NCBI GenBank assembly: GCA_964230195.1
Contig: CAXRGH010000029.1
Location: 1-21,501 of the forward strand
DNA length: 21,501 bases
From: CAXRGH01 sp964230195
Lineage (GTDB): Bacteria; Pseudomonadota; Gammaproteobacteria; Enterobacterales; Alteromonadaceae
Reading direction: 5' to 3'
The notes beneath the pieces were generated by a model. The model did not search any database, was not told the DNA's origin, and saw only the letters and a program-made list of their open reading frames with translations. Below are positions 1 to 7,550 of the stretch, one piece after another (the first letter of the stretch is position 1; every line of letters begins with the position of its first letter). Made by a program: the position numbers and the translations under genes.

Positions 1-46
1 GTAGGGGGTACTGTAATGATTTCGACTCAAAACAGTATTGATATTA

Positions 47-889
47 CTACTTTTTCTGGTAATAAATTCCAAGTGCGTGCTTTTTCATTACAAAGGCATC
101 AGAAATACCGTTTAATGATTCCGATGCGCCAAGAATCAAAATACCGCCAGGTGGCAAACTCGAGGCAATTTTGGCAATGATTTGCCGTTTATTGTCAACC
201 GAGAAGTAAATCAGTACGTTACGACAAAAAACAATGTCGAACTGACCAAGTAATAGGTAGGAATCTAACAAATTTAGGTGTTTGAACTGAACTAATGACC
301 GCACTTCGGGCCGCACACGCATAGTACCGTCTTTCAATGATTCAAAAAATTGACGCTTGCGCGAGTCTGACAAACCGCGACCTAACGCTAATTTGTCATA
401 ACAACCCGTTTCGCACTGCTTCAGCACAGACCAAGAAATATCACTACCAACAATTTCAATCGGCCGAGAAAAGCGTTTGTACGTTTGACTTTGATACTCC
501 AGATAGCTCATGGCAATCGAATACGCCTCTTGACCGGTAGAACTGGCAGCACTCCAAATTCTCACTGGCTTGCCTTTCTGACTTAACTCTGGGAAGAAAA
601 CGTCGATTAGCAATTCGAATGGATAACCGTCTCGAAACCATAGTGTTTCGTTAGTGGTCATGGCATTTATCACGTCTTTTTCAAGCACAGGATCACGACG
701 CAACACCACGGTCTGCATCAGTTGAGACAGAGACGCATTGTGATACTTAGTAACCAAAGGTGACAATCGGCTTTTCACCAGGTACTGCTTATTGTCACCC
801 AATAGTATGCCACTTTGCTCCTCCAAAAAGTGCTTGAAGGTTGAATAATCAGTGGGCGATAATTCTGTGTTAGGGGCACCTTTATTCAC
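47..889 (-). CDS. cheR: Chemotaxis protein methyltransferase CheR
   Basis: This enzyme methylates glutamates on chemoreceptors using S-adenosylmethionine, resetting receptor sensitivity after stimulation; it is cytoplasmic and works at the receptor array. The 280 residues match the usual CheR length. An N-terminal helical domain spans about 12-75. The TNETLWFRD stretch follows at 79-87, then the SAM-binding AASSTGQEAYSIA at 114-126, GSD at 148-150 and FCRNVLIYF at 221-229. The start is GTG at 889, 11 bp after the cheV stop, with only a weak ribosome binding site, so translation is probably coupled to cheV. The divergent flgA and the cheV-cheR order are typical of polar-flagellum clusters, where flgB usually follows; the sequence ends 46 bp past the stop and shows no gene there. 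Confidence 0.96.
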   Translation of the reverse strand: MNKGAPNTELSPTDYSTFKHFLEEQSGILLGDNKQYLVKSRLSPLVTKYHNASLSQLMQTVVLRRDPVLEKDVINAMTTNETLWFRDGYPFELLIDVFFPELSQKGKPVRIWSAASSTGQEAYSIAMSYLEYQSQTYKRFSRPIEIVGSDISWSVLKQCETGCYDKLALGRGLSDSRKRQFFESLKDGTMRVRPEVRSLVQFKHLNLLDSYLLLGQFDIVFCRNVLIYFSVDNKRQIIAKIASSLPPGGILILGASESLNGISDAFVMKKHALGIYYQKK

Positions 890-900
890 GCAGTTAGACC

Positions 901-1824
901 CTAATCAATCCCGAGCCATTTTTTGGCAGCCATAGCAAGTTCATCTGGATGGAATTTTGCAATGAAGTCATCTGCTCCAACTTTAGTCACCATCACTTCG
1001 TTGAACACGCCGCTGAGAGAGGTGTGTAAAACCACGTTAAGATCTTTCAATTCGGGGCTCGCTTTCACTTCTGCAGTCAGGGTATAGCCATCCATTTCCG
1101 GCATTTCAATGTCGGATATGAGTAACCCCACTTTATCTGTGATATTACCGGTTTCTTGCGCGAGTTCCGTAAGACGATTCAATGCTTCACGACCGTTCTT
1201 TGCCATTTCAATGGGAATTCCCAAGGGAGTGAGGGCTTTTTTCACTTGATTTCGAGCCACCACCGAGTCATCTGCAATGAATATAATTTTGTTTTCCACC
1301 GCAGTTAGATCAACGTTCTCCACAATTTCTTCACTGACTGAGGTATCCACTGGTGAAATCTCATTGAGAATTTTTTCAACATCTAAAATTTCGACCAGCT
1401 CTTTATCAATTTCAGTCACTGCCGTCAGATAACTCGCTTTACCGGAACCTGATGGTGGCGGCATAATTTCATCCCAGTTGATATTGATGATCCGCTCAAC
1501 CGAACCCACTAAAAAACCCTGCACTGAACGATTATATTCAGCAATGATAATAAAACGGTTTTGCACATCTTCAATCGCTTTACCACCTGTGGCAAGGCTT
1601 AAATCAATCACCGATATGGTGCTACCTCTGACATTCGCGACACCGCGCACGTAGGGGTTGAGTTTTGGCATTGACGTGAGTCTGGGGCACTGCAACACTT
1701 CGCGCACTTTAAATACGTTAATCCCAAAACGTTGCCTACCATTAAGTTTGAACAACAATAGTTCTAAACGATTTTGACCAACCAGCTGTGTACGCTGATT
1801 AACCGAATCTAAAATTCCAGCCAT
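901..1824 (-). CDS. cheV: Chemotaxis coupling protein CheV (CheW-receiver fusion)
   Basis: CheV couples receptors to the CheA kinase through a CheW-like domain and adjusts that coupling by phosphorylation of its own receiver domain. The CheW-like part covers about residues 15-155 of 307. The receiver covers about 178-305, with the acidic pair D185/D186, the phosphoacceptor D238 in ISDIEMPEMDG, T268 and K290. An in-frame GTG at 1872 would add 16 residues. I prefer ATG at 1824 because AGGAAG stands 7 bp upstream and the protein then begins MAGILDSVNQRTQLVGQNRL, close to the Vibrio CheV start as I remember it. It is followed by cheR at 11 bp, so the two form one unit, divergent from flgA. Confidence 0.95.
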   Translation of the reverse strand: MAGILDSVNQRTQLVGQNRLELLLFKLNGRQRFGINVFKVREVLQCPRLTSMPKLNPYVRGVANVRGSTISVIDLSLATGGKAIEDVQNRFIIIAEYNRSVQGFLVGSVERIININWDEIMPPPSGSGKASYLTAVTEIDKELVEILDVEKILNEISPVDTSVSEEIVENVDLTAVENKIIFIADDSVVARNQVKKALTPLGIPIEMAKNGREALNRLTELAQETGNITDKVGLLISDIEMPEMDGYTLTAEVKASPELKDLNVVLHTSLSGVFNEVMVTKVGADDFIAKFHPDELAMAAKKWLGID

Positions 1825-1986
1825 ATTTTTGCTTCCTGAATAAACATAGGCACAATTACTGCATCTTCCCACTGGCTAGTGGGGACGAGTCGTTCGCTAC
1901 TACCAAAGTATACATGTATTTAGAAATTTAATAGGAAATTACTAAAACAATTAAATCAAGAATACATTTTAAGAGGTGTTTGAACA

Positions 1987-2718
1987 GTGCGAATATTTTT
2001 ATCAACGACCGCGAAAAAAATTTCTTTAACTTTTTTATCGGCTTTTTTCACTATTTTATCTGTGCAGGCCGAGGAAAATAAACACGATTTGCATCAACAA
2101 CTTATGCGTGAAGCTTATCAATTTGTCGCCAGTAAGATACAACCCCTTCAAACTGCCTCAACAAGTGGCGTGAAAACCAACATTGACATCGCCCCGTTTG
2201 ACAAACGATTACGCATTCCGGCGTGTCCCAGTTCGTTTCAATTTTCAACACAGGCAGATGTATCAAGCCAGGCGAATGTGACGGTTAAAGCAACGTGTGA
2301 TGGTAGTCCTTGGTATCTTTATTTCGTTGCAAAAGTGACGCGTAGTCAAAAAATTGTCGTTGCCAAGTACTCGCTGTCACCAGACACAATTATCACCGAA
2401 GATCAGTTGGCCTACGCTGACATCAACGTGCAGTTGAATCGCCAGACACTGCATTATGAGAAGCAAGACGTGATTGGTACTAAGGTGAAACGTAGGCTTC
2501 GCGCGGGTCAGCCAATCACGGCAAACAACCTTTGTTTTGTTTGCAAAGGCGACAATGTGACCATTATGTCTGGCAGCAAAATGTTAAATGTGAAGACTCT
2601 CGGGGCGGCATTGCAAGACGGTAAACTTGGAGACACTATTTCTGTGACTAACCAACGCTCGGGTAAACGGATTCGGGCTCGTGTCACCGGGATCGGAGAA
2701 GTGATTGTTGGAAGTTAA
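1987..2718 (+). CDS. flgA: Flagellar P-ring assembly chaperone FlgA
   Basis: FlgA is a periplasmic chaperone needed to assemble FlgI into the P ring around the flagellar rod. The 243 residues start with a Sec signal peptide (about 1-28, ending VQA before EE). A middle domain holds cysteines 80 and 104. A C-terminal SAF-type domain (about 120-243) contains VVAKYSLSPDTIITEDQL near 124-141 and ends in RARVTGIGEVIVG. The start is GTG at 1987 with AGAGG about 10 bp upstream. The gene diverges from cheV across about 160 bp and lies upstream of flgM-flgN, the standard polar-flagellum order. No sigma-54 or sigma-28 promoter is obvious before it. Confidence 0.94.
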   Translation: MRIFLSTTAKKISLTFLSAFFTILSVQAEENKHDLHQQLMREAYQFVASKIQPLQTASTSGVKTNIDIAPFDKRLRIPACPSSFQFSTQADVSSQANVTVKATCDGSPWYLYFVAKVTRSQKIVVAKYSLSPDTIITEDQLAYADINVQLNRQTLHYEKQDVIGTKVKRRLRAGQPITANNLCFVCKGDNVTIMSGSKMLNVKTLGAALQDGKLGDTISVTNQRSGKRIRARVTGIGEVIVGS

Positions 2719-2805
2719 TACAATTCATGGGTATATTCCCCAAGACTTGTATAAGAAACAACCAATTGATATGCACCAAATAATAGTTTTTTTCGTAAAT
2801 TTCAC

Positions 2806-2832
2806 TTAAGATTACAGAAAGCCGGCCGATAC
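2806..2832 (+). promoter_or_regulatory. Sigma-28 (FliA) promoter for flgM-flgN
   Basis: The -35-like TTAAG (2806-2810), a 14-base gap and GCCGATAC (2825-2832) match the FliA consensus TAAAG-N14-GCCGATAA at the right spacing. It lies 100 bp upstream of flgM, a gene known to be under FliA control in other gammaproteobacteria. Transcription would begin near 2839. Confidence 0.8.
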
Positions 2833-2845
2833 CATCAACAGGAAG

Positions 2846-2864
2846 GTGTAGTTTTTAACTGCAC
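2846..2864 (+). other. Small hairpin in the flgM leader
   Basis: GTGTAGTT (2846-2853) pairs with AACTGCAC (2857-2864) around a three-base loop, with one G-U pair. It would sit near the 5' end of the transcript from the sigma-28 promoter, so it could stabilise the mRNA. No function is shown. Confidence 0.4.
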
Positions 2865-2932
2865 GGTAATCGGAAAGCACGAACAAGCATCAAGGATTTG
2901 ATAGCTAAGTTCTTAATAAATGAGAGAATATT

Positions 2933-3244
2933 ATGTCTGTTAATAATGTCAACTCGTCTGCAGCTACAAAAGCACAGCTAGAGAATGTGAAGTTGGCTGC
3001 AGCGCAAGAGCAAGCGAAAAGCCAACAAACGCAGAAAGCTGAAACAACAAGTTCAGCCAACAAAGCAGATTCCGTTGTTTTATCTGCGTCAGCGCAACAG
3101 TTACACAAGGCAACAAAAGAAGCACCAATCGATCAGGCAAAGATCGACCGTTTGAAACGTGCAATCGTGAATGGCGAATATAAAATTGATCCAGAGAAGT
3201 TGGCAGCAAACATCGCCAAATTTGAACAAGACGTGTTTAAATAG
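2933..3244 (+). CDS. flgM: Anti-sigma-28 factor FlgM
   Basis: FlgM binds FliA (sigma-28) and holds late flagellar genes off until the hook-basal body is complete, after which it is exported through the flagellar channel. The 103 residues have the expected low-complexity, Gln/Ala/Ser-rich first half (1-45). The FliA-binding C-terminal part follows, with ADSVVLSASAQQL at 45-57 and the helix pair IDQAKIDRLKRAIVNGEYKIDPEKLA around 66-91. The start is ATG at 2933 after a GAGAG element. flgN follows directly, and the sigma-28 promoter upstream would give the usual feedback in which FliA drives its own inhibitor. Confidence 0.93.
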   Translation: MSVNNVNSSAATKAQLENVKLAAAQEQAKSQQTQKAETTSSANKADSVVLSASAQQLHKATKEAPIDQAKIDRLKRAIVNGEYKIDPEKLAANIAKFEQDVFK

Positions 3245-3252
3245 GGTTGTTG

Positions 3253-3669
3253 ATGACTAACGTCAATGATCTGCTACTGCAACAACTCAATCAGCTCGAG
3301 GCAGTCTCTGTCATCTTGGGACACGAACGTGACCTCGTGTCAGGCCGTGATCCTGATGCCTTGGTTGAGATGTTGGAGAAAAAACAACAGGCACTGTTGG
3401 CGGTAGAACAGACTGACAAAGCAATCCGTACGTTGGTGGCGAGCGGCGAATCTCTAGACAACCATCAGAAAGTTCTTGATCAGATACAAGCAAAACTTGC
3501 TGAGTGCAAGAAACAGAGCTTAATCAACGAAAAAGCCGTGCAACAAAGCCAAGCCCGTCTTCATCATTTACAACACTTGCTAGTAGAAGGCAGGCAGAAA
3601 GAATCAATGACTTACGACAAAGCGGGACGAGTATCCGGTGGTAGTTTGTCAAAAGGTATCAAAGCATAA
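3253..3669 (+). CDS. flgN: Flagellar export chaperone FlgN
   Basis: FlgN is the cytoplasmic chaperone that keeps the hook-filament junction proteins FlgK and FlgL soluble and brings them to the export gate. The 138 residues are almost entirely helical and rich in Gln, Leu and charged residues, as expected for this coiled-coil family. The C-terminal YDKAGRVSGG near 121-130 resembles the conserved end of FlgN proteins. In-frame TTG codons at 3247 and 3250 could also start it, but ATG at 3253 is preferred, with TAGGG six bases upstream overlapping the flgM stop. It is co-transcribed with flgM. Confidence 0.88.
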   Translation: MTNVNDLLLQQLNQLEAVSVILGHERDLVSGRDPDALVEMLEKKQQALLAVEQTDKAIRTLVASGESLDNHQKVLDQIQAKLAECKKQSLINEKAVQQSQARLHHLQHLLVEGRQKESMTYDKAGRVSGGSLSKGIKA

Positions 3670-3718
3670 CCTTCTTTTGCAACTCAGCATCACAAGCTAT
3701 TCTCGCTAGTGCTTAACA

Positions 3719-3747
3719 TTGACAAATCTTCTCCACCAGCTTGATCT
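3719..3747 (+). promoter_or_regulatory. Possible sigma-70 promoter for the amidohydrolase
   Basis: A perfect -35 TTGACA (3719-3724) stands 17 bp before TGATCT (3742-3747), a poor -10. AT-rich sequence follows up to the gene at 3798. The -35 is clear but the -10 is weak, so this is tentative. Confidence 0.3.
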
Positions 3748-3797
3748 AAATAATAAAATATTCCACAGTATATTTTTATCTGACGGAATCACATCTC

Positions 3798-5459
3798 ATG
3801 ACAGCTAGACTCATCATCATACTTTCCCTTGCGGCTTTGTGCTTATCAACCGCCGTATTCAGCAAGCCTCAACTCTTTTTCAACGCCAATGGTTATACCT
3901 TAATAGCGAGCGGAGAACTAACGAGATTCAGTTGCTTGTTGATTGAAGAGGGTAAGGTTAAACAGATCATGGCAAATTGTTCCCCTAACACATTTTCCGA
4001 TACTGAGTTACATGATGTGGGTGGAAAAACCCTTATTCCTGGCATGATTGATGCCCATGGGCATGTTATGTCACTTGGTGAAATCTTGATGCGATTAGAT
4101 TTGCGAGGCATGACTTCAAAACAAGTTATCCTTAATAACTTGTTGAGCTTTGCTCAACAGAATCCTGATTTTGAATGGCTGATAGGGAGTGGATGGAATC
4201 AGGTACTGTGGCAAGAAAAAGCCTTTCCTCATTACTCCGATATTGATTCGGTCGTCAGGGATAAGCCCGTGTGGCTGAGCCGTGTTGACGGACATGCTGG
4301 CTGGGCTAATAAGAAGGCAATGACCCTCGCGGGCATTACCAAAGATACCAAGAGTCCTGATGGTGGTAAGATCGTTAGGGACAAAGCGGGTAACCCCACA
4401 GGGATATTCATTGATAACGCCATGGCTTTGATTGAAAAACACATCCCAAAACCCAGTGATAGTTTTCTAGGCCAAGCCCTTACGGTTGCTTCTGACCATC
4501 TCACATCCCTCGGTATCACTTCCACACATGATGCCGGTATCAGTCATCAACAATATCGCGTTTATCAAAACCATGCAGCTGAGAAACAACTGAAACTGCG
4601 ATTTTACCCTATGCTTGCAGCATCCGACCCTCAGTTAGATACGATGTTGGCTAACGGACATATTGCTGATGAAGGTCAATTCCTCTCCATTCGTAGTGTG
4701 AAAGTTTATGGTGACGGAGCTTTAGGAAGCCGCGGAGCTGCGCTAATGGAGCCCTACTCAGACGATCCCCACGAGCACGGATTAGTATTGACCGCGGAGG
4801 AAGCATTGCCCGGCCTATTCGAGAAGGTGCAAGCTCATCGGTTTCAATTGAACTATCACGCTATTGGTGACAAAGCCAACCGTATGGCATTAGATCAGTA
4901 CCAAACGGCTTATAAGACATTTGATGGCAGATCACTTAGACACCGCATTGAACACGCACAGGTGATCCACCCGTCTGATATTGCAAGATTTAGTGAACTC
5001 GGTGTGATCGCATCGGTACAGCCTACACATGCCACTTCAGATAAAAATATGGCGCAACAACGCATTGGGAATGCACGTATGAAAGGTGCTTATGCATGGC
5101 AGACACTCCTCCAAAGTGGTGCAATTCTCGCGGCTGGCTCAGATTATCCCGTCGAACTCGCCAATATCTTTCACGGTTTTCATGCCGCAGTCACTCGACA
5201 GGATCGAAACAATCAGCCCGAAGGTGGTTGGTTTGCTCATGAGAGCCTAAGTCGTATTCAGGCATTTAAAGCCTTTACTTTAGATGCTGCTTACGCTGGA
5301 CACCAAGAGAAGATTATTGGCAGTTTGGAGACAGGAAAGTGGGCGGATTTTATTATTCTTGACCAAGACATTTTTACCGTACCGAATGAGCAACTTTGGA
5401 AAACCCAAGTGAAACAAACATGGATTGCGGGAAAAAACGTGTATCGTCAAAAACACTAA
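3798..5459 (+). CDS. Exported metal-dependent amidohydrolase (YtcJ-like)
   Basis: This is a 553-residue member of the amidohydrolase superfamily (Amidohydro_3, YtcJ/NfdA-like), which hydrolyses amide-type bonds using one or two metal ions. A signal peptide (about 1-22, ending VFS before KP) sends it to the periplasm. The metal motif DAHGH is at 85-89 (H87, H89). Other likely ligands are K302 in VKVYGDG, H354 in NYHAIGD, H386 in RIEHAQ and D449 in AAGSDYPVE, so the catalytic set looks complete. The short C-terminal beta sandwich runs to about 550. The substrate cannot be read from the sequence; family members act on N-formyl or N-acyl compounds, among others. It stands alone between flgN and flgP, probably with its own promoter. 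Confidence 0.85.
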   Translation: MTARLIIILSLAALCLSTAVFSKPQLFFNANGYTLIASGELTRFSCLLIEEGKVKQIMANCSPNTFSDTELHDVGGKTLIPGMIDAHGHVMSLGEILMRLDLRGMTSKQVILNNLLSFAQQNPDFEWLIGSGWNQVLWQEKAFPHYSDIDSVVRDKPVWLSRVDGHAGWANKKAMTLAGITKDTKSPDGGKIVRDKAGNPTGIFIDNAMALIEKHIPKPSDSFLGQALTVASDHLTSLGITSTHDAGISHQQYRVYQNHAAEKQLKLRFYPMLAASDPQLDTMLANGHIADEGQFLSIRSVKVYGDGALGSRGAALMEPYSDDPHEHGLVLTAEEALPGLFEKVQAHRFQLNYHAIGDKANRMALDQYQTAYKTFDGRSLRHRIEHAQVIHPSDIARFSELGVIASVQPTHATSDKNMAQQRIGNARMKGAYAWQTLLQSGAILAAGSDYPVELANIFHGFHAAVTRQDRNNQPEGGWFAHESLSRIQAFKAFTLDAAYAGHQEKIIGSLETGKWADFIILDQDIFTVPNEQLWKTQVKQTWIAGKNVYRQKH

Positions 5460-5466
5460 GATAAAC

Positions 5467-5499
5467 AAGCTACCGCGCTGTTCCAAACTGCAGTAGCTT
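5467..5499 (-). terminator. Possible terminator after flgP
   Basis: AAGCTAC (5467-5473) and GTAGCTT (5493-5499) form a perfect seven-base stem, extendable by three pairs on the minus strand with one wobble, around 13 bases. On the minus strand a T-rich GTTTATCTT follows. It lies between the convergent amidohydrolase and flgP and may serve either. The T tract is weak. Confidence 0.4.
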
Positions 5500-5547
5500 C
5501 CATTCCAACGAATGCGCCCCTCAGGACTCCTTGTCTTGACGGGGAGC

Positions 5548-6024
5548 TTAATGGAAAGTCACACGTTTTAATTGCTTTGGCTTGGCAACACTGAGATACA
5601 AGTCATGTACCACGGCCATATCAAGTGACAACTCAGTTGCATATAAATCATCGCCTACAGGGTATTGTCTAACGACTTTAGCACCACGGATAACACCACG
5701 CACTGTTGCGTCTACCTGCGAATCCTGAACGATCCATTGTTCAACTGATGTATTACCGTCAATTTTTTGACCATAGACTTGCTCCGTTAATTCACGGTAA
5801 GCGTCCAATTTAGATGCTTTCATTGCCTGCAACATTTTGCCGGTATCACTATCACTCAACTGAGCTGCAATTGGCGCATACCCGATGGCTTTCAGTACTG
5901 GATATGATTCAGGTTCAACGTATCCCCACTCCAGTTCTTTATCAAACAATGCACTGCAACCGCTCGTTAGGATAGAGATTATGACTAACATCAATAGTGT
6001 CATTTGATTTAATTTTGCGTTCAT
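5548..6024 (-). CDS. flgP: Flagellar outer-membrane lipoprotein FlgP (LPP20 family)
   Basis: FlgP is an outer-membrane lipoprotein needed for full motility in Vibrio and Campylobacter. The 158 residues start with a lipoprotein signal (hydrophobic 8-20) ending in TSGC, with the acylated cysteine at C23. An LPP20-type domain follows (about 40-150), with KASKLDAYRELTEQVYG near 69-85 and VRGVIRGAKVV near 108-118. The start is ATG at 6024, with AAGG six bases upstream. It points away from flgT across a 386 bp spacer. The usual partner flgO is not in this window. The LPP20 assignment is firm; the name FlgP rests on the fit plus the flagellar neighbours. Confidence 0.85.
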   Translation of the reverse strand: MNAKLNQMTLLMLVIISILTSGCSALFDKELEWGYVEPESYPVLKAIGYAPIAAQLSDSDTGKMLQAMKASKLDAYRELTEQVYGQKIDGNTSVEQWIVQDSQVDATVRGVIRGAKVVRQYPVGDDLYATELSLDMAVVHDLYLSVAKPKQLKRVTFH

Positions 6025-6188
6025 GATTAACCTTCATTATGCAGTTAGGCGGTTATCTTAGTGACACTTTGCCAGTGAAGACCACTCACCGTTTACCCAT
6101 ACTATTAACTGACTATTGACTATTACGCTTAGCGCACAAAGCCTTGCCAGTGATGCTTGACCAGATGTTATTCAAGTTTTGTTCCAAC

Positions 6189-6207
6189 ATTGAGCCGTGT
6201 GCTCAAT
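6189..6207 (+). repeat. Perfect hairpin in the flgP-flgT spacer
   Basis: ATTGAGC (6189-6195) and GCTCAAT (6201-6207) form seven perfect pairs around the five-base loop CGTGT. No T run follows on either strand, so it is not a terminator by itself. It could be an RNA structure within the transcript that ends at 6352. Confidence 0.5.
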
Positions 6208-6319
6208 CAAAAAAGCAACAAGCCATCCTTGGGCATGACGTTTGGTAGCCCTCGTGTCTGCTTTGAGTCAAACAACTGGCATGTTTCATGCTTCGTTGAG
6301 TTCAATATGCTACGGCAGT

Positions 6320-6352
6320 CGGAAGCTGTCGGTAGCTAGGGCTTCCGCTTTT
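6320..6352 (+). terminator. Plus-strand intrinsic terminator upstream of flgT
   Basis: CGGAAGC (6320-6326) pairs with GCTTCCG (6341-6347) across 14 bases, followed by CTTTT (6348-6352). It stands 58 bp before flgT, and flgP upstream points the other way, so no annotated gene feeds it. It either ends a small RNA or attenuates a long flgT leader. Confidence 0.55.
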
Positions 6353-6410
6353 AAATGCCCTTTATTGACGCGATGGTACAGCAATGTATCGAATTTGAGG
6401 AGTTGAAAAC

Positions 6411-7550
6411 ATGAACAAGCGCTGTTGGTCCCCTTTGATTGGTGCTGTACTACTGTTGTTGCAATCGAATATGGCATTCAGTGAATGGTATGAGAGTAGC
6501 GGACAAGCCATTGTCAAAAACAATAATATCCAACTTGCACGAAAACAAGCGACACAGGATGCTATCAAACAAGCGTTGTTGTTTGCTGGAGCATCGGTCA
6601 ATAGTGTGCAGCAGCTCACCGATGGATTACTCAGTAATGATGAATTTGAAATAAGGAGTCATGGTGAAGTTAATCAACTTCAACTCGTTAACGAAAGCCG
6701 CGCCGGCAGCGTCATCACGGTGACAATACACGCTGACATTTTCGCCCAACCCGTTGAATGCCCAGAAGCAGACTACAAGAAGTCTTTGATCATGCCTTGG
6801 TTCAATTTAAATCAACGAGAACACGCGGTAACTGGAGAGCTTTATGACCTGGGGCAACATACTGCTCAACGGTTCCATTACCACTTGCGCCGTCAGGCAC
6901 CGGCCATTTGGGTGCAGCCAACGCAACAGCGTTACATTAAGACGGAATTAACATCACAAGAACTGATGGGTCTCGGACGCCTTCATCATGCTCAATATTT
7001 ATTCTCTGCACAAATTGATAATCTTGCCATTGATAACAACAACATAGGCTGGTTTTCATCGGAGCCAGAACGAGATTTTGCCATTAATTACCAGATCAAA
7101 GATCTCACCAATGGCGTGGTCATCCATTCGGGACAGCGAACTGTGAAGACTCGGTACGAGTTTGACTTGCACACTGCCGTTGATTCCAGCAGTACTGCGT
7201 TTTGGCAATCGAGCTACGGTAATGCCATTAATGCTGCGCTAGATTCCATTGCCAATGAAGCTAACAGTCTATTGGTCTGTCGTCCGGCTCACGCTCGAGT
7301 GATTGAAGTGAAGCCAGACTTTTTAGTGATTGATATGGGTAAATCTCATGGCGTCATGGTGGGTGACAAACTGACGTTATTCCAATTGGTTAATCGTATT
7401 GATATGAGCCAACACAGTCATTACCGCCACAGCGTGTTTCCCTACCCTGCTGAGGTCCAGCAGGTGTTCGAGAACACAGCAATTATTATCAACACCGATG
7501 GATTACCCTTTAATAATATACAATTAAACGACTACGCCGTTCGGCGCTAA
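6411..7550 (+). CDS. flgT: Flagellar H-ring protein FlgT
   Basis: FlgT builds the H ring, an extra outer ring on the sheathed or sodium-driven polar flagella of Vibrio and relatives, and helps place the T ring and stator there. The 379 residues match the family. A signal peptide covers about 1-24 (ending AFS before EWYES). An N-terminal domain follows with QLARKQATQDAIKQALLFAG near 42-61, then a central domain. The C-terminal SH3-like part has HARVIEVKPDFLVIDMGKSHG near 294-314 and VGDKLTLF at 318-325. The ribosome binding site GAGGAG (6397-6402) is strong, eight bases before ATG. Its 3' end overlaps the PLP enzyme by 27 bp tail to tail. Confidence 0.92.
   Translation: MNKRCWSPLIGAVLLLLQSNMAFSEWYESSGQAIVKNNNIQLARKQATQDAIKQALLFAGASVNSVQQLTDGLLSNDEFEIRSHGEVNQLQLVNESRAGSVITVTIHADIFAQPVECPEADYKKSLIMPWFNLNQREHAVTGELYDLGQHTAQRFHYHLRRQAPAIWVQPTQQRYIKTELTSQELMGLGRLHHAQYLFSAQIDNLAIDNNNIGWFSSEPERDFAINYQIKDLTNGVVIHSGQRTVKTRYEFDLHTAVDSSSTAFWQSSYGNAINAALDSIANEANSLLVCRPAHARVIEVKPDFLVIDMGKSHGVMVGDKLTLFQLVNRIDMSQHSHYRHSVFPYPAEVQQVFENTAIIINTDGLPFNNIQLNDYAVRR

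Larger units (their letters stand above)
6025..6410. other. 386 bp divergent spacer between flgP and flgT
   Basis: No convincing protein gene lies here. It holds a direct repeat TTGCCAGTGA (6069-6078 and 6144-6153), a perfect hairpin (6189-6207), a dyad TTTGA-g-TCAAA (6262-6272) and a plus-strand terminator (6320-6352). A TTGACG/TATCGA pair at 6365-6392 (16 bp apart) is a possible flgT promoter after that terminator. I found no properly spaced sigma-54 or sigma-28 site. Confidence 0.5.

Noticed and set aside
17..61. Short plus-strand ORF at the left edge (ATG at 17)
   Set aside because: It has only about 14 codons and overlaps the cheR end without start signals.
1825..1872. N-terminal extension of CheV from GTG at 1872
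   Set aside because: The ATG at 1824 has AGGAAG in place and gives the family's usual N-terminus; the extension is unrelated to CheV.
6060..6160. Sigma-54 promoter for flgP on the minus strand (TGGCA elements at two TTGCCAGTGA repeats)
   Set aside because: The GG to GC distance is wrong: no GC at ten bases in the first copy and eleven bases in the second, while sigma-54 needs ten.
6157..6339. 60-residue plus-strand ORF from TTG that ends just before a terminator
   Set aside because: It has no ribosome binding site, starts with TTG, shows no recognisable domain, and its last codons form the left arm and loop of the terminator. A non-coding transcript explains the terminator as well.
6130..6350. 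Cyclic-di-GMP-I (GEMM) riboswitch upstream of flgT
   Set aside because: Only fragments resemble it (GCGCACAAAGCC near 6132; GGTAGC-GGG-CCG near 6331). The conserved CACGCACAGGGCAAACC and the GAAA tetraloop are missing.
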